Shown here piece after piece: positions 45,510 through 59,147 of a stretch of DNA of 64,000 nucleotides; the first letter of the stretch is position 1; each line of letters begins with the position of its first letter. The translations under genes were made by a program, and so were the position numbers. This stretch comes from Ottelia alismoides. Its lineage: Eukaryota > Streptophyta > Magnoliopsida > Alismatales > Hydrocharitaceae. Location of the stretch: contig JAZKJV010000085.1 in NCBI GenBank assembly GCA_037367405.1, positions 434,001-498,000 of the forward strand, in the 5' to 3' direction. The notes below the pieces were generated by a model that searched no databases, had not been told where the DNA came from, and was given only the letters and a program-made list of their open reading frames with translations.

Positions 45510-48500
45510 TGATGAATACTCATTCATCACTCTTTATTCTTATATTTTAGCTACAAAAACCTTTACAAATGCATGTAGATGTGTGTAAATACAAATAATT
45601 ATCAAAAGCATGCATTGTGTAAAAACCTATAATTAGCATGTTTTTGTGCAAAAATAAAAGAATAAAGATTAAAAAGAAAAAGAGGGAAATATTTAGAATA
45701 AATATTGAGCAACCTAACCCAAGGGAGGGCTCAGCATGGGCCTGACCGCATAAAAGCCAAAGTAGAGGGAGATAGGGGCTCATGTGTGTACATATTTATG
45801 TAAATAAAATAAAGATATTTTCCTCACCAAAAATATGCTTGTAAATACTTGTACATATTTATAAATATAAAAAAAACAAAAGAAAAAGTTAAAAATCAAA
45901 AAGAACAAAAACACCCCTTTTCATCTTGTACATAAACCACTTCTATGTATTTATTTAACCTTGTAAATAAATAAAATTAATTTCCAAACTTTTTGAAAAT
46001 ATTCTATGTTATATATTGTAAATAAATAAAATAAAAACAATTAAAGCAAAAGCAAAATTAAAAATACAAAAATATATTGCACATATACCATGTATATAGA
46101 TGTATATATGTATTTATTTTACCTATGTAAATAAATAATAAAAATAAAATAAAAATACCCTTTTTATTCCATATTTTATAATGAAAATAAATAAAATATA
46201 AAATAAGAATAAAATTGCACAAAAATAACAATTAAAAAAATCAAAAAATTCAAAACCCTATATTGTATATATACCTATGTATAGTACTATATTGTATATA
46301 GCTTATTTTTATTTCGAAAAAATTATTAAAAATCACCAAAAAATAGAAAAAAATAAAATAAAAATCTTTCATGTTTTAAGTTTTTGCTGAATCGGGACCT
46401 AGCTACCCTTAATTTTCACTTCAAAATTCAGCCACGTGGCCTGATTCTATTGGGTCCTGAGGATGTTGACCGCCCGGTCAACTACCCCCCCCCCAGGACC
46501 ACCTTCTGCGGATTTAAGCGCCCGACCCGACTTCCCTAATTTCTAGCGCCTAAACCCGATTGAATCCCACCTAAACCCCGGGTCCGTTTCACTCCTGCCA
46601 CATCCGACATCCTCGCCGGGCCATCCACCTCGGGATCCGCGCGCCTCCACGCCCTACCCGAGCCATCTTTCCCGGACCCCTCCAGCGTACATAAGCGAGC
46701 TCCGCCACCCCATTTCACCATCTTTGGTCACTTGTCTCCACCCCAGTGAGCTCCAGAGAGTCCGCTAGAGTGACAGCTTGCGTCTCGACCTGTCGAAGCG
46801 AGGAGAGGGAGCTTGGCCATCGATCCGGCGAGCTACGCCGCCACTGCTCCGCCACCTGCGTGAGCACCGAGCCTCGGAGGGAGACGATCCTTGAGGCAAC
46901 GACCAGGAGCTTCAGCAGCTCCTCCCCAGTCTCTCCGACCACCCAGGTAGCCCCTTAGGCTTTCCTTTTCCGTCGATTTCCATTTACGCCCAAATCGCGC
47001 CGCCGCCGTATATCTTCGATTCCGACCACTCCATTATCCCTTTCGATCATCGGAGTTGACCATCGCAATCGCCTCCTTCCGACGCACCTTCTGCACCCCT
47101 CCGTTCAACCCAGCTCGCACAGGAGCTGGGAACCGAGCTCCTCCGTCCACCACCTTCGTCGGAGCTCGCCATTCCGACCCACCGTTCACCGTCGCTACGC
47201 CTAATCGGGTCGAGGCAATTTGCCCTCGACCCGCGAGTCTCCTGAGCTATTTTGCAGGTGCTACCAAGCCCATCTGAGGGCTTTGGTCATTCAGGCCAGG
47301 AGGCCCAGCTCCGCCGACCTCGCCCGAGCTTCTCGGAGCTCGACTCGATCATCGGAGCCTACCGGCAGACACGGGAGCCCGCCCAGATTATTCTCCGACA
47401 TTCAGAGTGCTCCCAGGAGGTCAGCAGCGCTCGCACGAGGCCGACGAGTCTTGCCGGGGACCTGTTCTTCCAGCATCCTCCATCGCCGTTCGATCAGCCT
47501 CCTGCTCCAGGCGCCATCTGGACCGTTCGTCCCTGGAGCTCCCTTCGACGTCAGATCTGAGGAGTCTGATCCCAGCCGTTAGATCTACACGTGGCTCGGC
47601 CCCGACCGTTGGATCAGTCCGAGAACCCCAGCGCTGGCGTGCCACTTGATTCAGACCGTAGATCCCTCCACGTGGCAGCCATCCAGCCGCTCCGCTTAAT
47701 AAAGGATAATTTACCCTTAGGCCCCCTTGCTTATTTTATTTCGCTTTAGTCCTGTAATTAGTTATTTCAGTTGTTTAGTTTTAGGGTTATTTGCATAGTG
47801 GACCCCGTACTTTAGTTTATTTGCATTTATACCCCTGTGCGTTGTATGCCACGTGCTTCGTCATGTGTTTATCTGGTTTATTTGCAATAGAGACCCCTTT
47901 AGTTCTGGTTGTTCTTGAATGAATGAAAGTTTTATTCTATTTGCATTTATACCCCTGTGCGTGGTTTATTTGAGCATGTGCGTTATATTTTGGGTATTTT
48001 GCAGATAAGCCCCTGGACTTTTGGTACCTGTTACCAATAAGTCCTCGGGACTTATTTTTATTACATTTGGGTCCCTGAGTGCCCCAGGCACGCGCGTGGC
48101 GCGTGTTTTGCTGGGTATTTTGCACCAGACCCCCCAGACTATTGGGTATTTGCACTTTGGTCCCTGTGCACTGTGCCCCTTCTTTATTTTTGAATAAAAT
48201 AGCAAAACACCTCCGAATCCAACGAAAATTGGACACATGGCTCCTGCCATGGTGTAAAATTTTCGTGGATTTTTGAGGACATTTTTTATTTCATTTGATA
48301 TTTTTAAAAATTCAAAAACCTTTAATTTTGCTAATGTCTAACTTTAAAAATCACAAAAAATATTAAATAGTGTCAAAAAATTACAAAAAATTGTCTACTG
48401 TTTGTTTTGTGGTGCTTGATTTCCTAGCCAATTTTGGCTATTTTTCACTGCAGAAAACCACTAAAAATTGAAAAACCCCTAAAACCTTATAAAAATTCCA

Positions 48501-49123
48501 GTAAATAAATTAAAAATCCAAAAACAATAAAATTGGTGCCTACATTTTCCTTGTTTTGTTCTCTTTACAGGAAAATTACCTCCCAGCTATTTTAGGGCTT
48601 TTAGATATTTTATCTAGACCTTTTTAACTCGACTGGACAGTACCATTTGTTTCAGCTACTGTTTGATTTTTAGAAAATTAAATAAACATCAGAAAATTCT
48701 CAAAAATTCACCAAAAACACTAAAAAATATAAAACACATAAAAACATTTTTGTTTGAATTTTTGGTTGACTTTTAGTGCATTTAGTAATTTGTTGAAGTG
48801 CGTGCTCGGTTGCTTTTCTCATTTTCTTAATAAACTAAAAAAATCCAAAAAAAATATAAAATATTCAAAAACCAACAAAAATATTTTCTCCTTTTATTTT
48901 ATCTCTTCTGTGACTACTTCGTAGGCCGAGAGGCCAACCCGTGCTCCTTGAGTTCGACCGTGGTCGCTATACCAGGTTAATCCAATAGCAGGACCGCTGT
49001 TTTGAGTTTTGACCGATTTTATCTATTCTGAGTGGTTAATTTTTCTTGATTGACATCGTCTGATCGCTTGGGTCGCAACGACCTATTTAGTACCTTATAC
49101 CCGAGTGCTCAGGCGTGTCATCA
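45510..49123 (+). repeat. E3 3' LTR (3614 bp)
   Basis: An uninterrupted copy, nearly identical to the 5' LTR apart from scattered substitutions and homopolymer indels. It carries the terminal palindrome (45510-45529), TATA-like region near 46690, the intron-like segment (46947-47257) and AATAAA (47698-47703). It ends GTGTCATCA against the ATCTC duplication. Confidence 0.95.
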
Positions 49124-49962
49124 ATCTCGAATGGGAGAGACCAATCTGGTGGCTGGAGGACAGGAGCCTCAACAATACAATGCTTGAGAGTCTCAAACGA
49201 CGAAAGACACTTGTCATCGACAAGGAACTCGGTGTCTTTCGTCAGCAAGTCAGTCAACGATCGGGCAACCCTACTGAAATCACGAATGAATCGCCGATAG
49301 AAACCGACGTGCCTCAGGAAAGACCGTAACTGCCGCAAATTGGACGGTGGTGTTAGTTTTCTAATGACATCAACCTTGGTCGGATCAACCTCCATGCCCC
49401 TGTTGGAGATGATGTGGCCAAGAACCATCCCTTGTGTCACCATAAAGTGACTCTTCTCCCAAGAAAGAACCAAGCGGACCTCAATACATCGCTGAAGTAC
49501 CTGGTCCAGGCAGTCAAGACAGGAGTCGAATCCGTCGCCGTAAACCGAGAAATCATCCATGAAGACCTCTAAGCACTCCCCTACCATGTCCGAAAAGATC
49601 GACAGCATGCATCTCTGAAAAGTCGTAGGGGTATTGCATAGCCCAAATGGCATGCGTAGGAAGGCGTATGTGCCAAAGGGACAGGTAAAGGTGGTCTTCT
49701 CCTGATCCTCAGGAGCGATGGCCACCTGGTTGTAGCCCGAGTACCCATCCAGAAAACAGTAATGGCTCTTCCCTGCCAGTCTCTCAATGATCTGATCAAT
49801 AAAGGGCAGGGGGAAATGATCCTTCCTGGTGGCCTGGTTGAGTCTCCTGTAGTCAACACAAACCCGCCAAGAAGTGGGTACTCGTGTAGCAATCTCCTCT
49901 CCAGACTCACTAATCACTGTAGTGATGCCCGTCTTCTTGGGCACCACATGCAAAGGGCTGAC
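49124..49962 (-). pseudogene. pol: E2 reverse transcriptase core
   Basis: The frame from the stop at 49963-49965 down to the E3 insertion point at FEI|M. It contains WRVCVDYRRLN, DGYSGYNQVAIAPEDQEKTT, the catalytic FMDDFSVYG (FMDD at 49552-49563) and the RT connection SLPFEI. The frame is open over its whole length. The TAG just upstream replaces the Trp of SDSKWVSPLHVV seen in E3 (TGG to TAG). Confidence 0.93.
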
Positions 49963-52900
49963 CTACTTGGAGTCGGAGATGGGATAGATAAAATCGGCGC
50001 TCCACCATTTCGAAATTTCCTTCATGACAACCTCTCTCAGATTTGGGTTCAGCCACCACTGGAACTCACGCGACGGCTTTGCCTCATCCTCGAGATAGAT
50101 ATGGTGGGAGCACAGGGCTGGACTAATCCCTTGGAGATCTGCTACGCTCCATCCTATCGCCTTGCGGTTCTTTTCAAGAACCCCCATCAGACGGGATTCC
50201 TGCTCTCCAATCAGATCGGCTGAGATAATGACTGGGTACATCTCATGCTCACCCGCAAGGAATCTATACTTCAACGACGAAGGAAGTGGATTCAGCTCTG
50301 GACAACTGGGTGCTGGCAAATCTGGCTTCGAAAGAAGTCGCGTATATGCTGCCAAATCTTCCTGGGAGAATGAGAGCGTACTCTCGCAAACTGGGTCTGA
50401 AGAAGGCTGCTCAACTGAACTGTCTCTGATCTGCTCGGCATCTACCTCCTCCTCAGCTGTAGGCTCAGTGGAAATCAGGGCTGGCATGTAATCATCACAA
50501 TCTGCCCACTCAGACTCTGACTCCGAGGGATCTGCATCACACAAGGTGGCATCAGTACCACCATCGTCACAAAAATCCGTGTCGCGGTCAAGAACCTGCT
50601 CTGCTGCCTCTAAAGTATCCTGAACCAGGAATGTGCTCTCCAAGCTCTCCTCTGCTGTCATCTCTGCATCACTGGTGTCTGAAAATGAGAGGATGGCCTG
50701 TGCTGCTGGGTCTGCCCAAACTGCCTCATCGTCTGTGATCACAAAGTCACAGTCCTGGTGGATGTCTAGCCCTGCATCTGTCAGCTGCTCTGTATCTGAA
50801 GTGGTCTCTGAGCATGATCTCTCTCGGGCTCTGCTGTCCTCAACCGTCTCTATTTGCACACTCTCACCCTCGACGCGAAAGTATACCTTCCCGCTATCAT
50901 GGTCAGTCACCGCCTTGGCTGTGGCCAAGAACGGACGACCTAGAATGATGGGGGTATCGGTCACTGCATCAGGGATCTCCATGTCCAACACTACGAAGTC
51001 CACGGGGAATTGTAGGCCCTGAATAGTGACGACAACGTCTCGCAACAACCCCTTCGGCCTCTTGACAGATCTATCAGCAAACTGAAGGACTGTCCTGCTC
51101 TGTCTAAGAGTGCCCAACTCGAAGCGGTCGAGAAGGGCTGCCGGAAGGAGGTTGATCGACGGCCCGCTATCTAATAGAGTACGGTCGAACCTCTGCTCAC
51201 TTATATGGCATCTGACATAAGGGGCTCCTGAATTTGGCCTCTTGGCCGGCAGACGGTTCTGGATCGCGAAACACGTGGCTTTCGTCAGCACATGGATCTC
51301 AGAGTGGTGATTCCTCCTCTTCCTCCTGACTGTGGTCCTGTCTCTCAATGAACGCTGAAGAAGTGGTATGTGCTGCAAAGCCTCCTGAAGAGTCAGCTGT
51401 ATGTGAAAATGATCTATCATCTCCTGGCTGAACTCTTCCTGCTCTTTCTTTTTGGGATTTTCTGTTTTCTTCCCCTTCCCCATCTGAAGGGCTCTAGGGA
51501 AGGGGATCACTGGGTCCTTCTCAGATGAAGGACTAGGAAAGGGTCTAGGCGATTCGACGACCGGATCCACACATACATCATGCACCACAGTGGGACCAGA
51601 AGAAAATAAACCCTTTCCTTTATTCACAACATGGTTCCGAGATACATCCGGTGAAGGAAAAACAACAGATCTCTCAACATGAACTCCGGTGGCCTCAGTA
51701 CCACCAGTGGCTGGATCGGCTGGAAGACTCGCGGCCTCAGTACCGCGCTCTGGCTCGGCATCGTGGGTGGCCTCAGTACCACCTCCTCGAACTGGTGGAA
51801 CGACGGCCTCAGTACTGCCGGTGGAATCAGCATCCTTGGTGGCATCAGTACCACCGTCGTCATCCTCCTCGTCGGGCGCTCTAAGTTGATCCTCATGATG
51901 TAGCTCAAACGAGGCGCCGCCTGCTGGCATCCTACCGCTCCTAAGTGTGACAAAATCAGTATCAAACAGATATCCAGTCATATCACCAAATGTATCATCA
52001 GGAGTGGTATACTCAGTACAAGCTACCTGCTCAGATTTCCGCTTCAGGCTGTTGGGATTCGGCTCTATCTGGGCAGGGATGGCGGCCTTCCCTCTCACGA
52101 TGTCCCGCATCTCCTGGCAGAACTCGTCCATCTCCCGTCTGAAGGTAGCCTGCTGATCCGTGAGGAGGCGGGCTATGTCGTCCAAGACAGGGTTCTCATG
52201 GGAACCCGACGGGTAGCCTCTCTGGTAGTGAGGCTGCTGGATCTGCTGCTGGTGAGGCTGATCTCGCCTCCAAGACTGTCCCTGCTGAAAGGGACGAGGA
52301 CCGTAGGACGACTGCTGCTGTTGTGGTGGTGGGTACACTGGGTGCTGTTGCTGCTGGTGCTCTCTCTGATGGCTGTACTGGCCACCCTGTCCTGACGGCT
52401 GCTGCTGAGGCTGGGTACCTTCGTTCCCCCACCGGAATCCGGGATGGTCTCGTCGGATACCGGACTGAGGGCGATCATACCAAATCCCGTTGACATCCAT
52501 CAACGGCTCTGCATCGTACTGGGCTGGCGGGAGTACTGCCAGAGGCTGATCTGGCTGGTATACCACCATCTGCATGTCTGGAGACAGTGGTGACTGGTAG
52601 GTAGGCTGAGGCTGCTGGTACGGCTCCGCCTGTACAAGGTGAACCTGTCTAGGCTGCTGGTGTGAGCTGGAGCGCTGGGACGAGCTGCTGCTGCTGCCGT
52701 GATCGCCTCGTGACTGAAGACGGGGCTGGGAAGCCGTCTGTGCCTCCTGGAGACACAAGAGCTGGGTCTTCATATCGCTCAGAGTTTGTGCCATCTGCTC
52801 CATCTGAGTGATGCCCTGGCACTGCTTCTTCTCAATCAGCTCCATCCGATCCAACTTCTCGCTAATGATGCCCATGTCCGCAGCTGTGGAATCTGCCTGT

Positions 52901-54117
52901 GCTGCTACTACTGCGGACGAACTGGAAGGACCGACATCGATTCGTGCTATCCTCTGGTACTGCACGGGACCTAGCTGCTGGGGTCTGCCCTGAGTGTACA
53001 ACCTGGTCTGGGACATCACCATGTAGTTCTCGGCCATCTCCTCGTAGATGGCCCAGACCTGGTCGTGATCCTTGGTGAAGTAAGACCCGCCACAAGAAGC
53101 GTTCACCAAGCCCTGAAGCTCTGGTGTCAGCCCGCTGAAGAAGCTCTGAACAAGGTTCGGCTTGGAAATGTCGTGGTGCGGGCATCTGTCGGTCAGCTCT
53201 CGAAACCTCTCCCACGCCTCATGAAACTGCTCGTTGGGGAGCATGGAGAAGTTGCTGATCAGGGCTCTAGCGGCGTTCGTTCGCCTGAGTGGATAGTACT
53301 TGTGCAAGCACTCGGCGCGGAGCTGCTCCCAAGTGTAGACAAACTTCCCCAAGTGCTTCAGCTAGGTGGCTGCTCTGTCTACTAAGGAAAAGGGGAAGGC
53401 AATCATCCGTATGGTGTCCTGGTCCACCTGACGATCGTGGACAGTACTGCATATCATCTCAAACTCCTGCAGGTGGAGATGAGGCTCCTCTGTGGCCAAA
53501 CCGTGGAACCGGGGAAGGAGCTGCAAAGTGTTCGGGCGGAACTTGAAGTCCCCCACGATGACTGGTAGCACCACCCAACGGTGCGTCAAAGTCGATCCGG
53601 GATTGTGGTTATCCCACATCGGTCTCGGTGGTCCTGCTGCTGCTGCTGCTGCGGCTGCGGCGGCAGCTGCCGCATCATCGGGTCCTCCTCCGCGGTTCTC
53701 GCGGTCGGCTCTCATCTGCTCAAGCTCTCTCCTCATCTCTATCATGAATGCCCCCTGATCTCTCAACTGCTGCTGCACTGACTCGAGGGAGGCGATCAGG
53801 GTGGAGTTGATCGAACCCTGGTCTAAAACGAAATGCTGATCTCCTCGTGGACCTCCAGTACGATCATCAGAACTGCCGACCATCGTCTCTGAAAAATCAA
53901 AACAACCGAACTCAGGTGCCGATAAATCATCTGTCTGTCTCTCCTCTGGCACTGGCATCTCGGTATCAGAAGAAGGGTGTTCGAGAGGGAACAGGGCGGA
54001 GTCATACTCGGGTTCGGAGAGCGGGTCTGAGCTCCCACGAACCGACCTAGATGAATGGGCCGGAGTGCTAAAAAGCGGTGCAGCCAGAGGTTGCCTAAGA
54101 GACCTCCTGCCCATCAT
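49963..54117 (-). pseudogene. gag-pol: E2 Gag, protease, acidic linker and RT start
   Basis: Starts at the double ATG at 54117 (MMGRRSLRQPLAAP). Gag core with an Ala run, then TAG at 53362-53364 in the RAAT*LKHLGKF context identical to E3. Past it, the frame is open for over 1100 codons: rest of Gag core, Gln-rich and GTEA-repeat region, protease (LLDSGPSINLL, Asp at 51169-51171; the residue after DSG is Pro rather than Ser, which is odd for a retropepsin), acidic linker and the start of RT. Gag and Pol are thus in one frame, so the element needs no frameshift between them. No CCHC motif is seen. Confidence 0.92.
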
Positions 54118-55454
54118 CGTGATCTGGCGAGTAAGGCGGATGAGTTCTGGAAAAACTACGATCAAAAGCAAACCCACAGTTCACCAACGCAACACGAGCT
54201 GAAGACCGTAAAAGTTCGGTCAAATTATCTTGTCAATTTTTATTTTGGTGAACAATCAAAATATCAGAGTGATTACGTGACCTGTTGGGATACCCGTTAC
54301 TCTCCCAACCGACTGTCCCGCACAGAAGAGTCGGTAATCAGTCGAGATGAGTACCAGAGGGCTTTACCTAGTGTACGGGTCACTCTCTCGCACAAGCAAA
54401 CCAAACAATGAGGGGGTTGCTCTCCCCAAGACAAAATTTTAAGTCAGGTGTCTTTTAGGGTCGATAGTTTTAGCAGTCCCAATTTTATGGTTTTTCTTTT
54501 TAGATATTTTTAATGCAAGCAAAAACGCCTAACGAATTTTTCGGTTCTCCTGGTTATTAAGTCAAAAACAGGGGAGGGAGAAGACGAAAAAGCCGATGCG
54601 CGATAAATCAATGATGCATGCAGAGATAGAAATGCGTACCTGACTCCAGCAGTCTACATGCAAGATGATCCGTGCATAATTTAAAGACAGAAATAAAACT
54701 AACTATATGGTGCAGCGGAAAACCGAGTCCTAAGCAGGCAACTTCTAGTCGAAAGCACCATCTAGCTGGTCACTCGCCCTCGATCCAAAGATTCCGGTCT
54801 AGACCCACCCCTCCTCTTCTCGACAGGTCGAGTTCAGGAGTAGCGCTTGACGGGGCAGGCTCGCGGCGCGTAGGCTCTCAGGAAAGCGACTCAGCTATTT
54901 TTATTAATGATTTATTAGTAGGTCCAATTAACGATCTATATGTACGAGCAGTCTATTAGGTGTGTGGATCCTACTACGTACGACACAATCAATCAGAAAT
55001 TCCTAAGGCTAGGGGCTCGATAAAAACCGCGTAAAACCGTAAAAGGCAGCGAAAAAATCTGAATCCGCGAAAAAGCCGCGAGAAAGTCTAAGGTAACTAA
55101 AGGGTCCCCCGAGCACATCGGTGCTCGGCGAAACAGACCCGAGTCAAAGTCCTGTTGTCCCTGTGTTATTACAACTCAAATAAAATGGACTGAAATAAAT
55201 CTAAACTACTCTACACTAGGCTGCTCCTCACGCTCTCCTGCGACTCCGTGCAGAAGGGAGCCGCCTCCGAATCCCGCAGTTGCGCCGGCTACTCAAGAGT
55301 CGCCGCCTCGGTCCTCGGGCCCTCGCAAGAAACAGACAAAGTGTCAGACCAGATTATTGTATAAACAGTGTCAGAAGAATATATAAGCAAAAATCTATAC
55401 AAAAAGCCGCGAAAACAAAACTGTGGGAAAAATAAATCAACTACTAAGCCGTGC
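54118..55454 (-). other. E2 leader with conserved hairpins and an intron-like segment
   Basis: On the minus strand: palindromic hairpin at 55110-55127 (CGAGCACCGATGTGCTCG, same stem as E1 and E3, loop changed by one base), the CTCCT...AGGAG stem at 54811-54840, and a 493-bp GT-AG segment (54147-54639; donor GTCAG|GTACGC, acceptor AGTTTTTCCAG) ending 29 bp before the gag ATG. Confidence 0.6.
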
Positions 55455-55472
55455 TCCCCGGCAACGGCGCCA
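55455..55472 (-). promoter_or_regulatory. E2 primer binding site, tRNA-Asp type
   Basis: The minus strand reads TGGCGCCGTTGCCGGGGA, identical to E1, three bases inside the 5' LTR. Confidence 0.93.
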
Positions 55473-55475
55473 TTC

Positions 55476-58400
55476 TGATGACACGCCTGATCACTCGGGT
55501 AAAAAGGTCGTCAAGGGTCGTTGCGACCCAAGTCACCAAACGGTGTCGATCAAGAAAAAGAGACCACCAAATCGGATAAAAATCAACTCAAACACAAATA
55601 GCGGTCTTGCTATTATTTTAACCTGGTATAACGACCAAGGTCGAACACAAGGAGCACACGATGGCCTTGCGGCCTACGAAGTAGTAAAAAAGAATAGATA
55701 AAATAAAATACAAGTATTTTTGGTGGGTTTTTAGGTTTTATAATTTTTTTGGATTTTGAATTATTTAAGAAAATAAGGCAAACAAGTAAAACGACCAACT
55801 TCAAGCAATTATTTAATGCATCAAAAATCAATCAAAAATTTAAATAAAAATGTTTTTGTGTGTTTTATGTTTTTTACTATTTTTAATGAATTTTTGGGAT
55901 TTTTCTGATGTTTATTTAATTTTCTAAAAATAAAACAAGGCAAAGAACTGGAGGTACTTCCCAGTCAGGAGTAAAAGGCCAATTTAAAATGTAAAAAGGC
56001 TATTTAGCTCCTGGAGTCAATTTTCCTATAAACTAGAAAGTTTAAGCAAACTTTGAGCACTGAAATTATTATTTTTGGATTTTTAAAATGATTATTAGAA
56101 TTTTTATAATTTTTTAGGCAATTTTTATGAGTTTTCTATAATGAAAAGTGACCCAAATTGGTCAGAAAATCAAGCAAGACAAACTAAACAGTAACTATTT
56201 TTTTTGTAATTTTTAGAAGAGTTTTAATATTTTTTTGTGATTTTTCAAGACAGACAGTGAAGAAAATGCATGTTTTTTAACTTTTAAAAATAGTAAATGA
56301 AATCAAAAATGTCTCCAAAAATTAGAGAAAATTTTACACCATGGCAGGAGCCATGGGTCCAATTTTCATCAAATTTGGAGTTGATTTGCTATTTTATTAA
56401 AATCAAACATAAGGGCATAGTACACAGGGACCTAAATGCAATTAAAACAAGTTCCAGGGGGTCCGATGCAAAATTCCCAAGGATTCACGTGCGAGGCGCG
56501 TGACATGGGGCACTCAGGGACCTAATTGCAAGAAAAATAAGGTTCCTGGACTAATTAGTAACACGTACTAAAAGTCCAGGGGCCCCTGTGCAAAATACCC
56601 ACGAATTTAACACATGTTCTAAAAATCCACGCACAGGGGTATAAATGCAATTATCTAAAACGATTCATTCATTAATAACATCCCAGAACTACAAGGACAT
56701 CAATGCAAATATCCCACAAAATCACGTGTCGAAGCACGTGTCCACAGCTCACAGGGGTATAAAAGCAAATACCCTAAAAGTCAAGGTCCACTATGCAAAT
56801 TACCCAACTGAAATAGACGTTTTAAAATAGTTACAGGACTAGATGGTAAATACGAAAACTAGAGGGGCCTAAGAGAAATTTACCCCTTATTAAGATCCAA
56901 GGGCTGAAGGCGTGCCACATGGTGGATCGAGCGGTCGAGAACGGGTGGCACTCCAACGCTAAACTCCTCGGGCTGATCGGACGGTCAGGACCTCGCCACG
57001 TGGGGGATCGAACGGAGGGGAAGCACTGTGGCTAAACCTCGGCCATCGGACGGTCCAGAGCACTCCTCCAAAGTTCTGACGCTGCTGGTGACTCCTCAGA
57101 TGGACGGCTGTGATACGAACTGGAGCGGGAGGTGCATCAGACGGCTGCTGGAGGTCCTCGAAGAACAAGTGGCCGGTGAACTTCGCCGGCCCAGTACGCG
57201 CGCTCCGAGCCTCCGCGGGGGCTTCTGATGATCGAGGAAGCTTCGCCTTAGCCTCCCGCGTCTGTGGGACCTCTCCGATGAATCAACGGAGCTCCGGAGA
57301 GCTCGGTCGACCCCAACGGAGGAGGAGGAGCTTCAGTGCTTGAATGTGAAGACCTCAGATAGCCTTCCTGGGACCTGCAAAATGACACCAAAAAGCTCCT
57401 GGGTCGAGGGCAAACTGCCTCGACCCCGTAAGCGGCTGTGAAGGTGAACGGTGCGGTGGTGCGGGCGAACCCCGGCGATGCGACGATGAAGGGGTTCAAA
57501 CCCTAGCTCCTGTGCGAGCTGGGTTGAACGGAGGTGCGGAGAAGGTGCGCGGGAGAAGGGCGAGCGTTATGGGGGATTCTGATGATCGATACGAAGATGG
57601 ATGTGGCCGGAATCAGAGGTGGACGGCAACAGCGAGAATTGGGGGAAACGCAAAATCAGAGAAAAGGGGAAAGAATCTAAACTACCTGGATGGAAGGATC
57701 GACTGGGGATGAGCTGGGCTAGCTCTGGTCCTTGCCTCGCGGGTCGTCGTGGCCCGAGGCTCGAGCTCCTGCTGTGGGCGGAGCACGGCGGCGCTTGCTC
57801 GCCGGATCAGTGGTCTGGTCACTCTCTCCTCTCTACGACACTGCCAACCGGGAGCTGTCACCTCGAGGGTGGCTGTGAACGTCCTGGGATGAAGGAATGG
57901 GGAGCCAAAGATGTGCAAATAGGGTGGCGGAGCTGGGAATTTATATGGGTGCAGGTCCGAGAAGAAAGGCTCAGGTTCGGCTTGATGGAGCACGGATCCC
58001 TAGGCTGGAGATCGGGAGAGGTTCCCGGACCATAGGAGTGTCATTAGGACCCTGGGTTTGGCGGACTGAGGATCGGGTTTAGGCGCTAAAATGAAGAGAA
58101 GTCGGGTCGCCCGCCTAATACCCGTGAGAGGTGGTCCTGGGGGGGAAGTTGACTGGGCGGTCAACAACCCCCGTGGACCAATGGGGAACGGCCATTTGGA
58201 AAAGATTTGAAAAATTAATAAAATATAGTAAATGGACGATTTATTAAAAAGTCAAAACATGAAATATTTTTGTTTTATTTTTTTATTTTTTGGTGATTTT
58301 TAATTAAATTTTCAAAATATAAATAGGGTATTTATATAATAAGGCTATAGATAGGTATATGTACAATATAGGATTTTTATTTTTGATTTTTAATTTGTTA

Positions 58401-59142
58401 TTTTTGTGCGTTTTTATTCCCATTTTATATTTTATTTATTTATAGAATAAAGTTAGGAATAAAAGGATATTTTTATTTTATTTTTATTATTTACATACAA
58501 GGGCGAAATAAATAGATATATATATCTATATACATGGTATATTTATAATATTCTTTTTGGTTTTTAATTTTGTTCTTTTTATTTTGTTTTCATTTTTGTT
58601 ATTTTTATTTTATTTATTTACAACATAAAAGATAGAATATTTACAAATCTTTATAGAAATTAATTTATTTATTTATAAGGTGAATTAAATATGGATGTGG
58701 TTGTATGTACATGATGAAAAGGGTGTTATTGTTTTCTTTTTAATTTTTTTCTATTTTTATTTTGATTTTTTTAATTATAAATATATATAAAATATATATA
58801 CAAGCCATTTTATTCTATATTTTTTAGAGGAAAATATATTTATTTATTTACAGGTCTATTTACACCCATGAGCCCCTATCTCCCTCTACTTTGGCTTTTA
58901 TGCGGTCAGGCCCATGCTGAGCCCTCCCTTGGGATTAGGTTGCTCAATATTTATTCTAAATATTTCCTCTTTTTCTTTTATCTCTTTATTCTTTTATTTT
59001 TGCACAAAAACATGCTAATTATTAAACTTTATACAATGCATGCTTTTTACTAATTATTTATATTTACATCTATCTACATGTATTTGCAAAGGTTTTTGTA
59101 GCTAAAATATAAGAATAAAGAGTGATGAATGGGTATTCATCA
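55476..59142 (-). repeat. E2 5' LTR (3667 bp)
   Basis: In plus order it runs from TGATGACACG to TGATGAATGGGTATTCATCA (59123-59142). On the minus strand it has a TATA-like CATATAAAT (57938-57950) and an intron-like segment (57375-57685, 311 bp; donor ATCCAG|GTAGTT, acceptor CATTTTGCAG|GTCCC). Differences from 22539-26209 are few and scattered. CATCT at 59143-59147 is the target duplication. Confidence 0.94.
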
Positions 59143-59147
59143 CATCT

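Larger units (their letters stand above)
29999..49123 (+). mobile_element. E3: Athila-like element inserted in E2 pol
   Basis: It starts TGATGAATACTC and ends GTGTCATCA, flanked by ATCTC (29994-29998 and 49124-49128). Removing the nested LTR insertion leaves 17,474 bp. It is the youngest full element: its LTRs agree nearly everywhere by eye. All domains are present (Gag, protease, RT, RNase H, integrase) but the coding region has six stops and at least three frameshifts. Confidence 0.95.
22539..59142 (-). mobile_element. E2: autonomous-type Athila-like element (minus strand)
   Basis: Its LTRs are 22539-26209 (3') and 55476-59142 (5'), flanked by CATCT duplications (22534-22538, 59143-59147). 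E3 with one ATCTC copy removed, it is about 17,474 bp. It encodes gag-protease-acidic linker-RT-RNase H-integrase in one frame, interrupted by three stop codons (53362-53364, 49963-49965, 29057-29059) and no frameshift that I could see. No chromodomain or env-like frame is apparent. The LTRs differ by a few per cent by eye (five differences in the first 90 bp, fewer elsewhere). Confidence 0.93.
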
